From Sphingobacterium endophyticum (GTDB taxonomy: Bacteria > Bacteroidota > Bacteroidia > Sphingobacteriales > Sphingobacteriaceae): a stretch of DNA of 64,000 nucleotides. The position numbers and the translations under genes are program-made. The notes beneath the pieces are model-generated. The model made no database searches. It was given only the letters and a program-made list of their open reading frames with translations, and was not told where the DNA came from. The stretch is taken from positions 186,001 through 250,000 of the forward strand of contig NZ_ML771899.1 in assembly GCF_009733535.1 (NCBI RefSeq), given 5' to 3'. Positions 1 to 8,636 of this stretch are shown piece by piece; the stretch's first letter is position 1, and every line of letters starts with the position of its first letter.

Positions 1-118
1 CTTATTGATAATGACTGGATTAAAAGATTACATTAGGAAGTCTTATAGGACAAACGTAATTTGAGTTAAGTACAAGGGGGATTGTTTATTTAAAAGCAAT
101 TGAGCGATAAAATTATTT

Positions 119-523
119 ATGAGCGTATATAATTATTTGTTTTACAAATCTTATCAATTAGCCGTTAGGTCAAAAAACTTTGATGACATGCCTGTTTTAG
201 GGGCAATTATTTTTGTAGTTGCATGTGTAATGTTTAATATCTTCACGATTTCATTAGTTTTGGAGGGCCTTGGTGTTATTGATATTTCTTTTAAGAAGGA
301 ATATAAATTTCCTTTCTCAATCGTATTGGTCCTTATCATTTTAATGTACTATCGTCATAAGGATCGGTATAAAAATATTATTAAGAAATATGAGAACAGA
401 GAAAGAGAATTGGGTCAAGGTATTCACCCAGTTATTGTAATCATTTTTTATTTCATCATTAGCTTTGCAGTGATGCTGTTAGCAGGATTGTTTAATAATG
501 GTGATTGGATATTTTCACAGTGA
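119..523 (+). CDS. Hypothetical membrane protein
   Basis: I do not recognise this 134-residue protein. It has about three hydrophobic segments, near residues 26-50, 63-77 and 103-124. A basic, charged loop (HKDRYKNIIKKYENRERE) lies between the second and third, so it is probably an inner-membrane protein. It starts at ATG and ends before a 650-bp gap with no other intact gene, so it appears to be transcribed alone. The antisense 61-residue frame inside it is a shadow. Confidence 0.6.
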   Translation: MSVYNYLFYKSYQLAVRSKNFDDMPVLGAIIFVVACVMFNIFTISLVLEGLGVIDISFKKEYKFPFSIVLVLIILMYYRHKDRYKNIIKKYENRERELGQGIHPVIVIIFYFIISFAVMLLAGLFNNGDWIFSQ

Positions 524-1176
524 TATGAGAAATATCATCCCTACCAGTTTCATAGGATAATTCGTCCTGAATTTTCATGATCCCAAAAAAGCTGGACATA
601 AAGTTATCTCAAGAAATAATTTATCAAATACTGTAGGGTCCAAATTTATACTCACTTCAATTGGACTGAACTTAAAAGTTCTTCCTTTGGCCTTTCTTTC
701 TTAAGAATTTTTATGAAAGAAAGGCTATTTGATTCTTACTCAGTATTTCTACATAATTCTTAAGGCAATCAATAGCAATATTACCATTCAAAGGTAAAAT
801 TCATTTTTTTGCTATTACAATATTCCATATTAATAAAATCTTTCCTATTCAGAGCAGATCGTCCATGTATTCAGGATATACATCCTCCATGATTAGTTTC
901 AATTTAAGAACGTCAACATGAAGTTGCCTTCTCTGCCTTCTTTCAGCAGGGACAGTTTGAGAAAAAGAAAAATCTTTCCATTTCTTTTACAGAATATCTC
1001 TTCTTAAATAAGATGCCATCAACATCTTATGGAAGTTCCACAAGCTATGAAAAATCATTGGTCTGCAACGTGAATAATTAACAGTGTTTTATAAAAAGCA
1101 GAAAAAATAAATCCGAAACTTTCTGAACCTCGTATATAACCTTACGATACATTATAAACAAAAAAATAAATAGGTT
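524..1176. other. Gene-poor stretch with decayed coding sequence
   Basis: No intact gene is visible. Two things stand out: a perfect 11-bp stem at 690-700/715-725 (GCCTTTCTTTC with its complement, 14-nt loop, no T-tract), and a protein-like but interrupted minus-strand frame ending at 849, listed separately. Confidence 0.5.
849..1032 (-). pseudogene. Unidentified gene remnant
   Basis: Read on the minus strand from about 1032 to 849, one frame gives a sensible charged, leucine-rich sequence: MASYLRRDIL, an in-frame TAA, then KKWKDFSFSQTVPAERR followed by RRQLHVDVLKLKLIMED and VYPEYMDDLL, ending in TGA. The composition is like a real C-terminus and unlike random frames in this AT-rich DNA. The family was not recognised. 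The internal stop and lack of a start indicate a relic. Confidence 0.35.
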
Positions 1177-1896
1177 ATGAAAGAAACAACCACTAAACAA
1201 CAAGGCTTTATTGAAGAGGATAATCGACAAGAAAGCGAGCGATTGGGCAGAAGGAATTTTCTGAAGATCGCCGGAGCCGGTGCTGTCGGGATAGCAGCAT
1301 TTGGATTGATCGGATGCCAGAAAGACGATGGCGGACCGGATATGGGCGGTAATGGATTGTATTTCGGTAGCGGCGACATTGCTATATTAAACTATGCGTA
1401 TGCCCTGGAGCAGTTGGAGGCCGCATTTTATATAGAGGTCATGAATAAGCCCTATAGCGGAATCAACGATTGGGAGAAGATGTTATTTCGTGACATCCGA
1501 GACCATGAAATTGCCCATCGTGAATTTTTCAAGACCGCATTAGGGAAAAGCGCTATTGGAAAATTGGAATTTAATTTTTCAGGCATCAATTTCTCAAATC
1601 GCGCGAGCGTTTTGGCCACGGCCAAAACCTTTGAAGATTTGGGCGTGTCGGCATATAACGGAGCGGGTTGGCTAATAAAGAACGAAGCTTATCTATTATT
1701 GGCAGGAAAAATTGTCTCCGTGGAGGCAAGACATGCAGCCTTAGTTCGCGATTTAATTGACAACGGTTCCTTCGCCAACAGCGAGGTAATCGATAGTCAG
1801 GGTCTGGACCTTGCCTATAGTCCGAGCAAAGTATTGGAGGCAGCAGGACCTTTTATCAAATCCAAGATAGACGTACGAGATTTACCAACCTATTAA
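1177..1896 (+). CDS. Tat-exported ferritin-like lipoprotein (Ferritin_2)
   Basis: This 239-residue protein has a twin-arginine motif (RRNFLK, residues 25-30), a hydrophobic stretch and a lipobox ending at Cys47 (LIGC). It should leave the cytoplasm folded through Tat and be lipid-anchored. The mature part carries ferritin-like helices with LEQLEAAFY, DHEIAHREFF and SVEARHAAL; the Glu and ExxH residues are the usual di-iron ligands. Family knowledge places Ferritin_2 proteins in the envelope of Bacteroidota, with a presumed metal or stress role. It lies 21 bp upstream of a second ferritin-like gene and is probably co-transcribed with it. The Tat route suggests the metal cofactor is inserted before export (inference). 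Confidence 0.88.
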   Translation: MKETTTKQQGFIEEDNRQESERLGRRNFLKIAGAGAVGIAAFGLIGCQKDDGGPDMGGNGLYFGSGDIAILNYAYALEQLEAAFYIEVMNKPYSGINDWEKMLFRDIRDHEIAHREFFKTALGKSAIGKLEFNFSGINFSNRASVLATAKTFEDLGVSAYNGAGWLIKNEAYLLLAGKIVSVEARHAALVRDLIDNGSFANSEVIDSQGLDLAYSPSKVLEAAGPFIKSKIDVRDLPTY

Positions 1897-1917
1897 TCCA
1901 CCTTAAAATTTATTAAA

Positions 1918-2745
1918 ATGAATCTATTTAACATATTTGACCAGATTTCGCAAGTCGATCCGGAATTCGACGAGAGGGTAAACCCTCGTCGCCAGGCGAT
2001 CCAAAATATGATGTCCTTTGGCAAAAAGGTGACCATTGCCGCCATGCCCTTTGTGCTCAGCGATCTTTTTAAACGGGCCTATGGCCAGACACCGACCGAT
2101 GTGAACGGTGTTCTGAACTATGCGCTGACCCTTGAATACCTCGAGGCGGAGTATTATACGAAAGGCGCAGCGGCATCCAATCTAGTGCCAACAGGCAAAC
2201 CTGCGGGAGCTATAACTACAATTCGCAACCATGAGGTAGCCCATGTGGCATTCTTAAAACAGGTTCTGGGAGACAAAGCGGTTCCCAAACCAACATTTGA
2301 TTTTACAGCTGGAGGAGCTTTTTCCAATGTTTTCAGTAATTATGACACTTTTCTGGCGCTGGCCCAAGCCTTTGAGGACACCGGGGTTCGCGCTTACAAA
2401 GGCCAGGCAGGCTTATTGAAAGGGAATCAAGTAGTGTTAACAGCAGCATTGCAAATCCATTCGGTTGAGGCCAGGCATGCCTCCCATATCCGACAGATGC
2501 GCAAGGCCAGAGGAGGTGCCGCAGCCGATCAGAAACCGTGGATAACAGGAGCAAACGATTCAGGCATAGGCGCTGCTGTAGATCCAGTTTATGCAGGTGA
2601 GGATAACAAGGTTCAGGCGGAAGTGGATATTACGATGTTGCAGGGAATCGATGGGAAAATTTCCACCGCAGCTGCGACCCAATCATTTGATGAACCGCTA
2701 GCTGCCACGGCTGTCCTGGATATTGCAAAACTTTTCATAAAGTAG
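1918..2745 (+). CDS. Ferritin-like domain protein (Ferritin_2)
   Basis: This 275-residue paralogue of the upstream gene has the same three signatures: LEYLEAEYY near residue 80, NHEVAHVAFL near 107 and SVEARHASHI near 185. The N-terminus (about residues 1-57) has a long charged lead and then a moderately hydrophobic segment ending in AYGQ, like a non-canonical export signal; there is no lipobox. The C-terminal 70 residues are an Ala-rich tail absent from the first protein. The pair ends at a strong terminator, so it is a two-gene operon. Confidence 0.85.
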   Translation: MNLFNIFDQISQVDPEFDERVNPRRQAIQNMMSFGKKVTIAAMPFVLSDLFKRAYGQTPTDVNGVLNYALTLEYLEAEYYTKGAAASNLVPTGKPAGAITTIRNHEVAHVAFLKQVLGDKAVPKPTFDFTAGGAFSNVFSNYDTFLALAQAFEDTGVRAYKGQAGLLKGNQVVLTAALQIHSVEARHASHIRQMRKARGGAAADQKPWITGANDSGIGAAVDPVYAGEDNKVQAEVDITMLQGIDGKISTAAATQSFDEPLAATAVLDIAKLFIK

Positions 2746-2770
2746 TAGGGTTGAATTGATGTAACCGTAG

Positions 2771-2800
2771 GCCCGTATCGAAAGATACGGGCTTTTTTTT
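2771..2800 (+). terminator. Rho-independent terminator of the ferritin-like operon
   Basis: A perfect 9-bp stem (GCCCGTATC with GATACGGGC), a GAAA tetraloop and eight T residues lie 25 bp after the second ferritin-like stop codon. Confidence 0.95.
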
Positions 2801-3325
2801 ATCCAAATTAATGGAACATGCTTAGCTCCGTAATAGAATACGCTATAATTCGATCTAAAATATCCAACATTCTATCTTTCCCTCTCTTTGGCATCCAAGG
2901 AACCGTAATTGAACCCAATGTCTAGAAAATTTCCTTTACAATACAAGCTGTCATTATGCGAATATACCCCGCTTCTTGATGAAGATCAAACTCAACTATA
3001 TTTTTCAGATGGTAATAACCATATTGGATTTATAACGATTTCTGAAACCTTCTCCTCTTTAAATTTCCTATCAATAACTATTGGTTATCTTTTGATTTGA
3101 ATACTTCCCAATAGGTAATGATGATTCTTCTGACCGTATCGTTTTTCTTTGAATATTTTATCCACCTAAAAATTCCCCAGAACCATAGAGATTCTGAAGA
3201 AATAAAGAAAAGAGGTTGTGAATTTTTCTATTGATTGAAACTTTTTACAGGCTACTAAATAAGCGGTAATGCTTAACTAAACTTTTTCTGTGAACTGATC
3301 AAGGTTGACCAGGTAATTCTGACGT
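2801..3325. other. Intergenic gap between convergent units
   Basis: No convincing gene. A 63-residue plus-strand frame at 2909-3100 (TTG start, containing YTPLLDEDQTQLYFSDG) reads like protein but has no start support, neighbours or recognised family. It may be a fragment of a lost gene. Confidence 0.4.
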
Positions 3326-4147
3326 CTAAATATTTCCCATTACATACATTTCAGAAAGAGTCGGTACTAAACTGCCGCCTTCATTTTCCAATGTTATTGC
3401 AAAAGCCTCTGCCTTGTCGATATGGTGCATTTTCACCAAAGAATCACCTGAGGAAAGGGGGAGTAATCCTGCATCGACAGGCTGTCCCTCGACAATCGCC
3501 CAAAGTTGATACTGTTTTCCCGTAGGCGCCAGGGGTAGGCTTGCGGCAGATAAAAATACATCGGCAGTTTTTGTGTCCCAGAACACAACCGCTTTGGCCT
3601 CAGGATACTTTTCAATTCCATGCAAGGTGATGGTCTTTACCGACAGGCGCTGTATGATTTGCCACCGTTCGTTTGCTTCTTTTAATTTCTCCTGGGAGTC
3701 CTGATTGGAAGAAATTACCTCCTGCATTTTTTTTAGATCTTTTTCACGATAGTTTAAAAGTAGAATGTTTGCGGTTAAACTTAGAACCAATAGGACAGAT
3801 GCCGCAATGGTCAAAGGCAACCATCTTTTTGTTCCTGCATTCGGAAGCGTAACTCTCTTTTCTATCTCTTTACGTTCAAATTGAGCATTGCCGGTATCCG
3901 AGAGTGCGGTGCTCTCATCGGATAGGGTAGAGAGGCGATCCCATATCGTTGATTTAAGTTCCTCATGTGGAACAACCGCCTCGCTGCTGGCCAGTTCCTC
4001 CATCAGCAATTGAACATCAAGAATAGCCTGCTGGACTTCCGGTGAATTTTTACGCACGCATTCCAGGATGCTCACTTCCTCCTCGGTAGCAAGCCCCAAA
4101 ACGTATGATTCAATAATCCCAGACGATATGTATTCTTTAATGTTCAA
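3326..4147 (-). CDS. Anti-sigma factor, RskA family
   Basis: This 273-residue protein has a cytoplasmic N-terminal part, one membrane helix near residues 110-131 (LPLTIAASVLLVLSLTANIL), a short coiled coil (about 136-165) and a periplasmic C-terminal RskA domain containing GKQYQLWAIVEGQPVDAGLL. RskA proteins hold an ECF sigma factor at the membrane until proteolysis. The ECF sigma gene ends 2 bp upstream of its start, so the two are translationally paired. No canonical HxxxCxxC zinc motif is seen in the N-terminal domain. The pair faces the ferritin-like operon and may control it (inference from position). Confidence 0.9.
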   Translation of the reverse strand: MNIKEYISSGIIESYVLGLATEEEVSILECVRKNSPEVQQAILDVQLLMEELASSEAVVPHEELKSTIWDRLSTLSDESTALSDTGNAQFERKEIEKRVTLPNAGTKRWLPLTIAASVLLVLSLTANILLLNYREKDLKKMQEVISSNQDSQEKLKEANERWQIIQRLSVKTITLHGIEKYPEAKAVVFWDTKTADVFLSAASLPLAPTGKQYQLWAIVEGQPVDAGLLPLSSGDSLVKMHHIDKAEAFAITLENEGGSLVPTLSEMYVMGNI

Positions 4148-4149
4148 AT

Positions 4150-4716
4150 CTATTGTTGTTCTTTCAAAATTTCACGTAAATGAATTAATGCTGACCTTAC
4201 CCTGGTTTTTACCGTACCCAGCGGGATATCAAGTTGGTCAGCGATCTCCTGTTGCGAATAACCTTGGTAATAAGCCATTTCTATGAGTTTTTTCCACTCT
4301 GGTTTTAATTTGTCCAACACGCTGCCAAAACCAATATAATCGGACTTTTCAGCCTGGTCAGTACTAGCAAAAATATGACTTTCCTTATTATTTACGATAT
4401 CTGGAAATGATTGGTTTTTTTGTTCGTTCTGAACACCCTTTGATTTAAGGTAGTCCAGGGAGGCATTGCGCGCAATGTTTATCATCCAGGTGTACAGCCT
4501 GCCCTTTCCTTGATTAAATAAGTCGACGTGCTTCCATATTTTGACAAATACATTCTGTATGACCTCGTCTGCATATTCCTTGTGTATTACGATGCGGATT
4601 ATGATACTATATAACGCCCCTGCATAATTATCATATAGATAATTAAAGGCACGTCGATCCCTCTTTTTCAGTAAATCGATCAGTGTATCTTCAGATAGGT
4701 GCTGTATTGGACTCAA
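4150..4716 (-). CDS. ECF RNA polymerase sigma factor (SigK-like)
   Basis: This 188-residue protein has sigma region 2 (about residues 18-85, with RAFNYLYDNYAGALYS and ADEVIQNVFVKIWKH) and region 4 (about 130-183, with YSQQEIADQLDIPLGTVKT). A variable linker lies between, as in extracytoplasmic-function sigmas. It is followed at once by its RskA-type anti-sigma, which suggests release by an envelope signal. Its regulon is not visible here. Confidence 0.93.
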   Translation of the reverse strand: MSPIQHLSEDTLIDLLKKRDRRAFNYLYDNYAGALYSIIIRIVIHKEYADEVIQNVFVKIWKHVDLFNQGKGRLYTWMINIARNASLDYLKSKGVQNEQKNQSFPDIVNNKESHIFASTDQAEKSDYIGFGSVLDKLKPEWKKLIEMAYYQGYSQQEIADQLDIPLGTVKTRVRSALIHLREILKEQQ

Positions 4717-5327
4717 ATAGTGTATTCCTTGCTCGAATATACTACAATTAAATCGAATGAAAAGTTCTTATTAAAAATAAAACAAAAATTAACAGCTGTT
4801 TCTCACCATACTCTCTTTTGATGATATTTCAAGCTCGTAATAAGGATGTTTTCTTTATTTATACTTTTGGTTTTCTAATCTCTCAAGAGCAACAACCTGA
4901 TCATCGAGGATCCCGCTGGACAAGGTTCTTTACTTAAGTTTGGGGTGGTTAACTCGTGGTGACCAAACTTTGGCCTTTGTTGTTGCTTACAGGATAGGAA
5001 TGCTGGGATCATTGACTAATTTTGATCCCATTGATCAAACCATCCAACATAGACTATTCAGGTAACTTCCTTTAATGAAGTTTTTGAATAATGAGTGGGC
5101 AGTTCATAATAGATTACAAAGGGTAACAGGTCTCAGGATATCTTTTCCATCGAGAGGTCTCCTGCCTGTATGTAAAGAAAGGCCAATGGCATTTTGATAT
5201 ACCGGCAATATAGTTAACAAAATATGAGGATAGAATTTTACTGCTTCTTTGATCCACTTGTGGAGTGTTGAAAAATCAGATAAAGTATTATCTTTAGATA
5301 TATTAACTGGTAGAAAAAAGACTATTT
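4717..5327. other. Intergenic gap upstream of the sulfatase
   Basis: Nothing intact was found. The divergent promoters for the sigma factor (minus) and the sulfatase (plus) should lie here. A near-consensus Bacteroidota element (TTG, 18 nt, TATCTTTA) lies at about 5268-5296, 32 bp before the sulfatase start. Confidence 0.4.
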
Positions 5328-6779
5328 ATGAGTACTGTTAATCTTAAATTATTTTTGATCCTGTTTTTTCTTTTGAATAATTTATTTTCAAAAACATCAC
5401 AAGCTCAACACAAAAATGTGCTAATTATTTACAGTGACGATCAGAGCTACAATACGATCAGAGCATTGGGCAATCATAGAATACACACTCCCAATCTTGA
5501 CAGATTAGTTGAACAGGGGTTGAGTTTTACACAAGCTCACGTCATGGGAGGTCATCAAGGAGCAATATGTATGCCCAGCAGGGCTATGCTGCTCACAGGT
5601 CGATATTTGAATAGGCTTCCAGGTGATGGAAACGTGATACCAGATAGCATTGTAAGCCTGCCTGAAGTTTTACGTGGGAAAGGCTATACGACCTTCCATT
5701 GCGGAAAGTGGCACAGTGATAAGGCTTCCCATCATCGTTTTTTTAATGCAGGAGGCGACATCTTTTTCGGAGGAATGCATTTTGAGGGTGAGGGAGGACA
5801 GTTTCATCCCTATGTTTATGATTATAATGATAAGGGGGATTATCCAAAAAACGGAGGCTACAAAAGTGATACGTATAGCACAGAGCTGTATGCCAATGCT
5901 GCAATCAAATTCCTGGAGAGTGATACAGCAAAGCAGAAACCTTTTTTATGTTATGTCGCATTTACATCTCCGCATGATCCTCGAACGCCCCCTGCAGCAA
6001 TTAGGAACAGACATCGACCTTCCGATATACCATTGCCTCCAAATTTTTTACCAGAGCATTCATTTGATAATGGCGATCTACGTGTGCGGGATGAACTATT
6101 ACTTCCACATCCACGTACTGAAAGTGCGGTAAAGGAACAGATTGCGCTATATTATGACATGGTGAGTGAAATGGATGCGCAAGTTGGAAGAATCCTCGAG
6201 GCATTAGATAGATCTGGCCTGCGTAATAGTACAATGATCGTTTTTGCTAGCGACAATGGTCTGGCCGTAGGACAACATGGACTGTTGGGTAAACAAAGTT
6301 TATATGAGCATAGTATCCGTGTCCCGATGATTTTTATTGGGACTGGAATACCTGTAAATAAGCAATCTCAATCATTTGCTTACCTGAGCGATATTGCCCC
6401 GACCATATACGACTGGCTCGGGGTGGAAGCGCCCCCTACTGTTGAGGCTAAGAGCTTGATGCCGATTTTTAGAGATCCTAAAGCTAAAGTCCGAGATAAT
6501 ATTTACAACATCTATGGGCATTGGAGTAGAAGCTTGAAGACCTCCGATGGATATAAGCTTATCGCGTACAATGTCAAAGGTAATGAGTACCTCCAATTGT
6601 TCGATTTAAAGAAGGATCCTTGGGAAAGAGAAAATTTGGTAGATTTTCCAGATCAACAGGAACGTCTCCATCACATGTGGCAAATCCTAAAGAAAGAGAT
6701 GAAAGATGCACACGATGATCTGGATATTGATAAACCGGATTGGGGTCGTAAATTAGGACAGAAAAGCTACGGTAGTTAA
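5328..6779 (+). CDS. Secreted type I sulfatase
   Basis: This 483-residue protein has an N-terminal signal peptide (about residues 1-26, ending SQA). The alkaline-phosphatase fold starts with the metal-binding YSDDQ (35-39). The sulfatase signature CMPSRAMLLTGR has Cys81 in the C-x-P-S-R context, so the active-site formylglycine would come from cysteine through a formylglycine-generating enzyme encoded elsewhere. A later FASDNG supplies another metal ligand region. It hydrolyses sulfate esters, probably on a periplasmic glycan; the substrate cannot be read from sequence. It stands alone, with no SusC/D or hydrolase beside it. Confidence 0.92.
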   Translation: MSTVNLKLFLILFFLLNNLFSKTSQAQHKNVLIIYSDDQSYNTIRALGNHRIHTPNLDRLVEQGLSFTQAHVMGGHQGAICMPSRAMLLTGRYLNRLPGDGNVIPDSIVSLPEVLRGKGYTTFHCGKWHSDKASHHRFFNAGGDIFFGGMHFEGEGGQFHPYVYDYNDKGDYPKNGGYKSDTYSTELYANAAIKFLESDTAKQKPFLCYVAFTSPHDPRTPPAAIRNRHRPSDIPLPPNFLPEHSFDNGDLRVRDELLLPHPRTESAVKEQIALYYDMVSEMDAQVGRILEALDRSGLRNSTMIVFASDNGLAVGQHGLLGKQSLYEHSIRVPMIFIGTGIPVNKQSQSFAYLSDIAPTIYDWLGVEAPPTVEAKSLMPIFRDPKAKVRDNIYNIYGHWSRSLKTSDGYKLIAYNVKGNEYLQLFDLKKDPWERENLVDFPDQQERLHHMWQILKKEMKDAHDDLDIDKPDWGRKLGQKSYGS

Positions 6780-7083
6780 TATATCTCCCCTGAACGATTT
6801 AATCATACTTATCTGGGATATTTACAGTTAATCAGGCTAAATGGACAGAAGATCTAAAAACGTTCTAAAATTATCGGATTATGGAGCATTTCATTGTGTA
6901 CACTGTTTCCCATTGGTAGTGCTTTGCGGTATAAAATAAGATGACAAACACCATCCCGTAGGTTATTAAAACAAATTCTTCAGAAAGATTTTGTGTTATG
7001 ATTCAATTTTTTTAGTTGATTTTAAAAGGTCTGATCATGGGCTTTCAAAAATAAAAAATGAGAATATTTTGTTTTTGAATTTA
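6780..7083. other. Intergenic gap before the ars operon
   Basis: No gene or relic was recognised. The ars promoter is expected in the AT-rich part from about 7020 to 7083, directly upstream of the first operator. Confidence 0.4.
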
Positions 7084-7103
7084 ATATCGTAATATTGCGA
7101 TAT
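7084..7103 (+). promoter_or_regulatory. ArsR operator 1
   Basis: A perfect inverted repeat, ATATCG-N8-CGATAT, ends 14 bp before the arsR start codon. The flanks TTTA and AA are also shared with operator 2. ArsR/SmtB repressors bind such imperfect 12-2-12-like dyads and leave DNA when arsenite binds. Autoregulation of arsR is inferred. Confidence 0.8.
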
Positions 7104-7117
7104 AAATTTACGTCAAA

Positions 7118-7447
7118 ATGGGAGTTACAAAAACAGAATTATATAAGGACGAGCAAAATAAACTTGCATCGCGTCTTAAAGTTTTAGGCCATCCTGCCAG
7201 AATCGCAATTCTACAATATATAATCAATCAGAAAGCATGCATTTGTAATGATCTTGTTGAGGAATTGGGGTTAGCGCAGGCAACAATTTCCCAACATTTA
7301 AAAGAATTGAAAGCTATAGGAATTATTCAAGGTTCGATAGAAGGAAAATCGGTTTGTTATTGTATCGAAGAACAGATTTGGAAACAGTTTCAAACAGAAT
7401 TTAATGCCTTTTTCAATCAGGATGTAAAAATAAAGCAATGCTGCTGA
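7118..7447 (+). CDS. arsR: ArsR family arsenite-responsive repressor
   Basis: This 109-residue winged-helix protein has its recognition helix in LAQATISQHLKELKAIGII (residues 52-70). The metal-sensing motif is ACICNDL with Cys41 and Cys43, equivalent to the ELCVCDL box of classic ArsR. It ends in a Cys-Cys pair (KIKQCC) that may add thiol ligands. The first gene of an arsenic operon, it is preceded by one operator and followed by a second. It should repress the operon until As(III) binds. Confidence 0.93.
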   Translation: MGVTKTELYKDEQNKLASRLKVLGHPARIAILQYIINQKACICNDLVEELGLAQATISQHLKELKAIGIIQGSIEGKSVCYCIEEQIWKQFQTEFNAFFNQDVKIKQCC

Positions 7448-7466
7448 CGCATTTTTTTATGCTTTA

Positions 7467-7486
7467 ATATCGTTATATTGCTATAT
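7467..7486 (+). promoter_or_regulatory. ArsR operator 2, internal
   Basis: ATATCG-N8-CTATAT repeats operator 1 almost base for base, with two differences over about 24 bp including the TTTA lead. It sits between arsR and the next gene and overlaps an in-frame TTG at 7478. That argues against the TTG as a start and suggests a second repressed promoter for the downstream genes. Confidence 0.75.
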
Positions 7487-7534
7487 AACATTAATGATTT
7501 AAAAAATCTATTGTGTCCTTTAAAATTTAATATT

Positions 7535-7999
7535 ATGAAATTATCAGAAATCAAAGAGATCTTACCAACATTACAGAATGTTGAATTCCAATTAGAGAAC
7601 GGAACATTTGTACCGGAGCACTTTCATGTTACAGAAGTGGGGGTGGTTACGAAACGCTATATTGATTGTGGTGGAACGATACGAAATGAACAAGTTGTTA
7701 ACTTTCAATTATGGGACGCCAACGACTTTGAACATAGATTGAAGCCAAGCAAACTCTTGAATATTATAAAACTATCAGAAGAAAAATTGGGCATTGAAGA
7801 TGCTGAGATCGAGGTTGAATATCAAGGCGAAACGATTGGAAAGTTTGATTTGGATTTTAAAACAAACCATTTTGTACTGAAGAACAAACAAACCGCTTGC
7901 CTTGCTGAGGATGCCTGTGGTATTCCTGTCGGAAAACAAAGGGTAAAGTTGTCAGACCTGAACAATTCTTGTTGCACTCCTGATTCGGGATGTTGTTAA
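7535..7999 (+). CDS. DUF6428 family protein, arsenic operon
   Basis: This 154-residue protein starts MKLSEIKEILPTL. The early segment VEFQLENGTFVPEHFHVTEVG is typical of the DUF6428 family that accompanies ars genes in Bacteroidota (from memory). I chose the ATG at 7535 over the upstream TTG at 7478 because the TTG lies inside the second ArsR operator. The C-terminus is Cys-rich (CCTPDSGCC) and could bind arsenite; this is inference. The precise role is unknown. It ends 19 bp before arsC. Confidence 0.8.
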   Translation: MKLSEIKEILPTLQNVEFQLENGTFVPEHFHVTEVGVVTKRYIDCGGTIRNEQVVNFQLWDANDFEHRLKPSKLLNIIKLSEEKLGIEDAEIEVEYQGETIGKFDLDFKTNHFVLKNKQTACLAEDACGIPVGKQRVKLSDLNNSCCTPDSGCC

Positions 8000-8018
8000 A
8001 CTCTTAAACTTATTCTAA

Positions 8019-8633
8019 ATGTACAAAGATCTATACGAGACCGTTGCCAAGGATCTCAATTATGAATGCATCAGCGCAGAACGCAAAATCATACTGAAAC
8101 CATTGGTAGATTATATACAGCAAAAATCAGATAGCAGGCAGGAAATAAATATTAATTTTATTTGTACCCACAATTCACGACGAAGCCATTTAGCCCAGGT
8201 TTGGGCACAAGTTGCAAGTGCGTATTTCAATGTACCGAATGTACATTGTTACTCAGGCGGTACCGAAGAAACTGCATTATTTCCTAAAGTAGCAGAAACA
8301 TTGACTGCTCAGGGTTTTGGCATCTTTAAAATTACCGACAATAATAATCCCGTATATGCCATAAAGTACAGCGTTAATGCGTTGCCCATAATCGGTTTTT
8401 CAAAAAAATATGATAGCCCATTCAACCCTGTGTCAGCATTTGCTGCAATTATGACCTGTTCGCAGGCAGACAGTGGTTGCCCTTTTATTGCGGGAGCAGA
8501 AAAGAGAATACCAATCACATTTGAAGATCCTAAAATATCAGATAATACACCGGAACAGTCAAAAGTTTATGCGCAAAGAAGTTTACAGATAGCAACCGAA
8601 ATGTTTTATGTTTTTTCAAAAATCAACTATTAA
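8019..8633 (+). CDS. arsC: Arsenate reductase, low-MW phosphatase type
   Basis: This 204-residue protein carries the P-loop CTHNSRR (Cys49 to Arg55, CX5R), the nucleophile loop of low-molecular-weight tyrosine phosphatases and thioredoxin-linked ArsC. A second cysteine pair, Cys147 and Cys154 (TCSQADSGC), has the Cys-X6-Cys spacing of the relay cysteines in the Staphylococcus pI258 enzyme. It therefore probably reduces arsenate to arsenite with thioredoxin as donor. About 45 extra N-terminal residues precede the P-loop. The pump gene starts 3 bp downstream. Confidence 0.9.
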   Translation: MYKDLYETVAKDLNYECISAERKIILKPLVDYIQQKSDSRQEININFICTHNSRRSHLAQVWAQVASAYFNVPNVHCYSGGTEETALFPKVAETLTAQGFGIFKITDNNNPVYAIKYSVNALPIIGFSKKYDSPFNPVSAFAAIMTCSQADSGCPFIAGAEKRIPITFEDPKISDNTPEQSKVYAQRSLQIATEMFYVFSKINY

Positions 8634-8636
8634 CAA

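Noticed and set aside
7478..7534. TTG start giving a 173-residue DUF6428 protein
   Set aside because: The TTG and following codons overlap the second ArsR operator; the conserved family start is MKLSEIKE at 7535.
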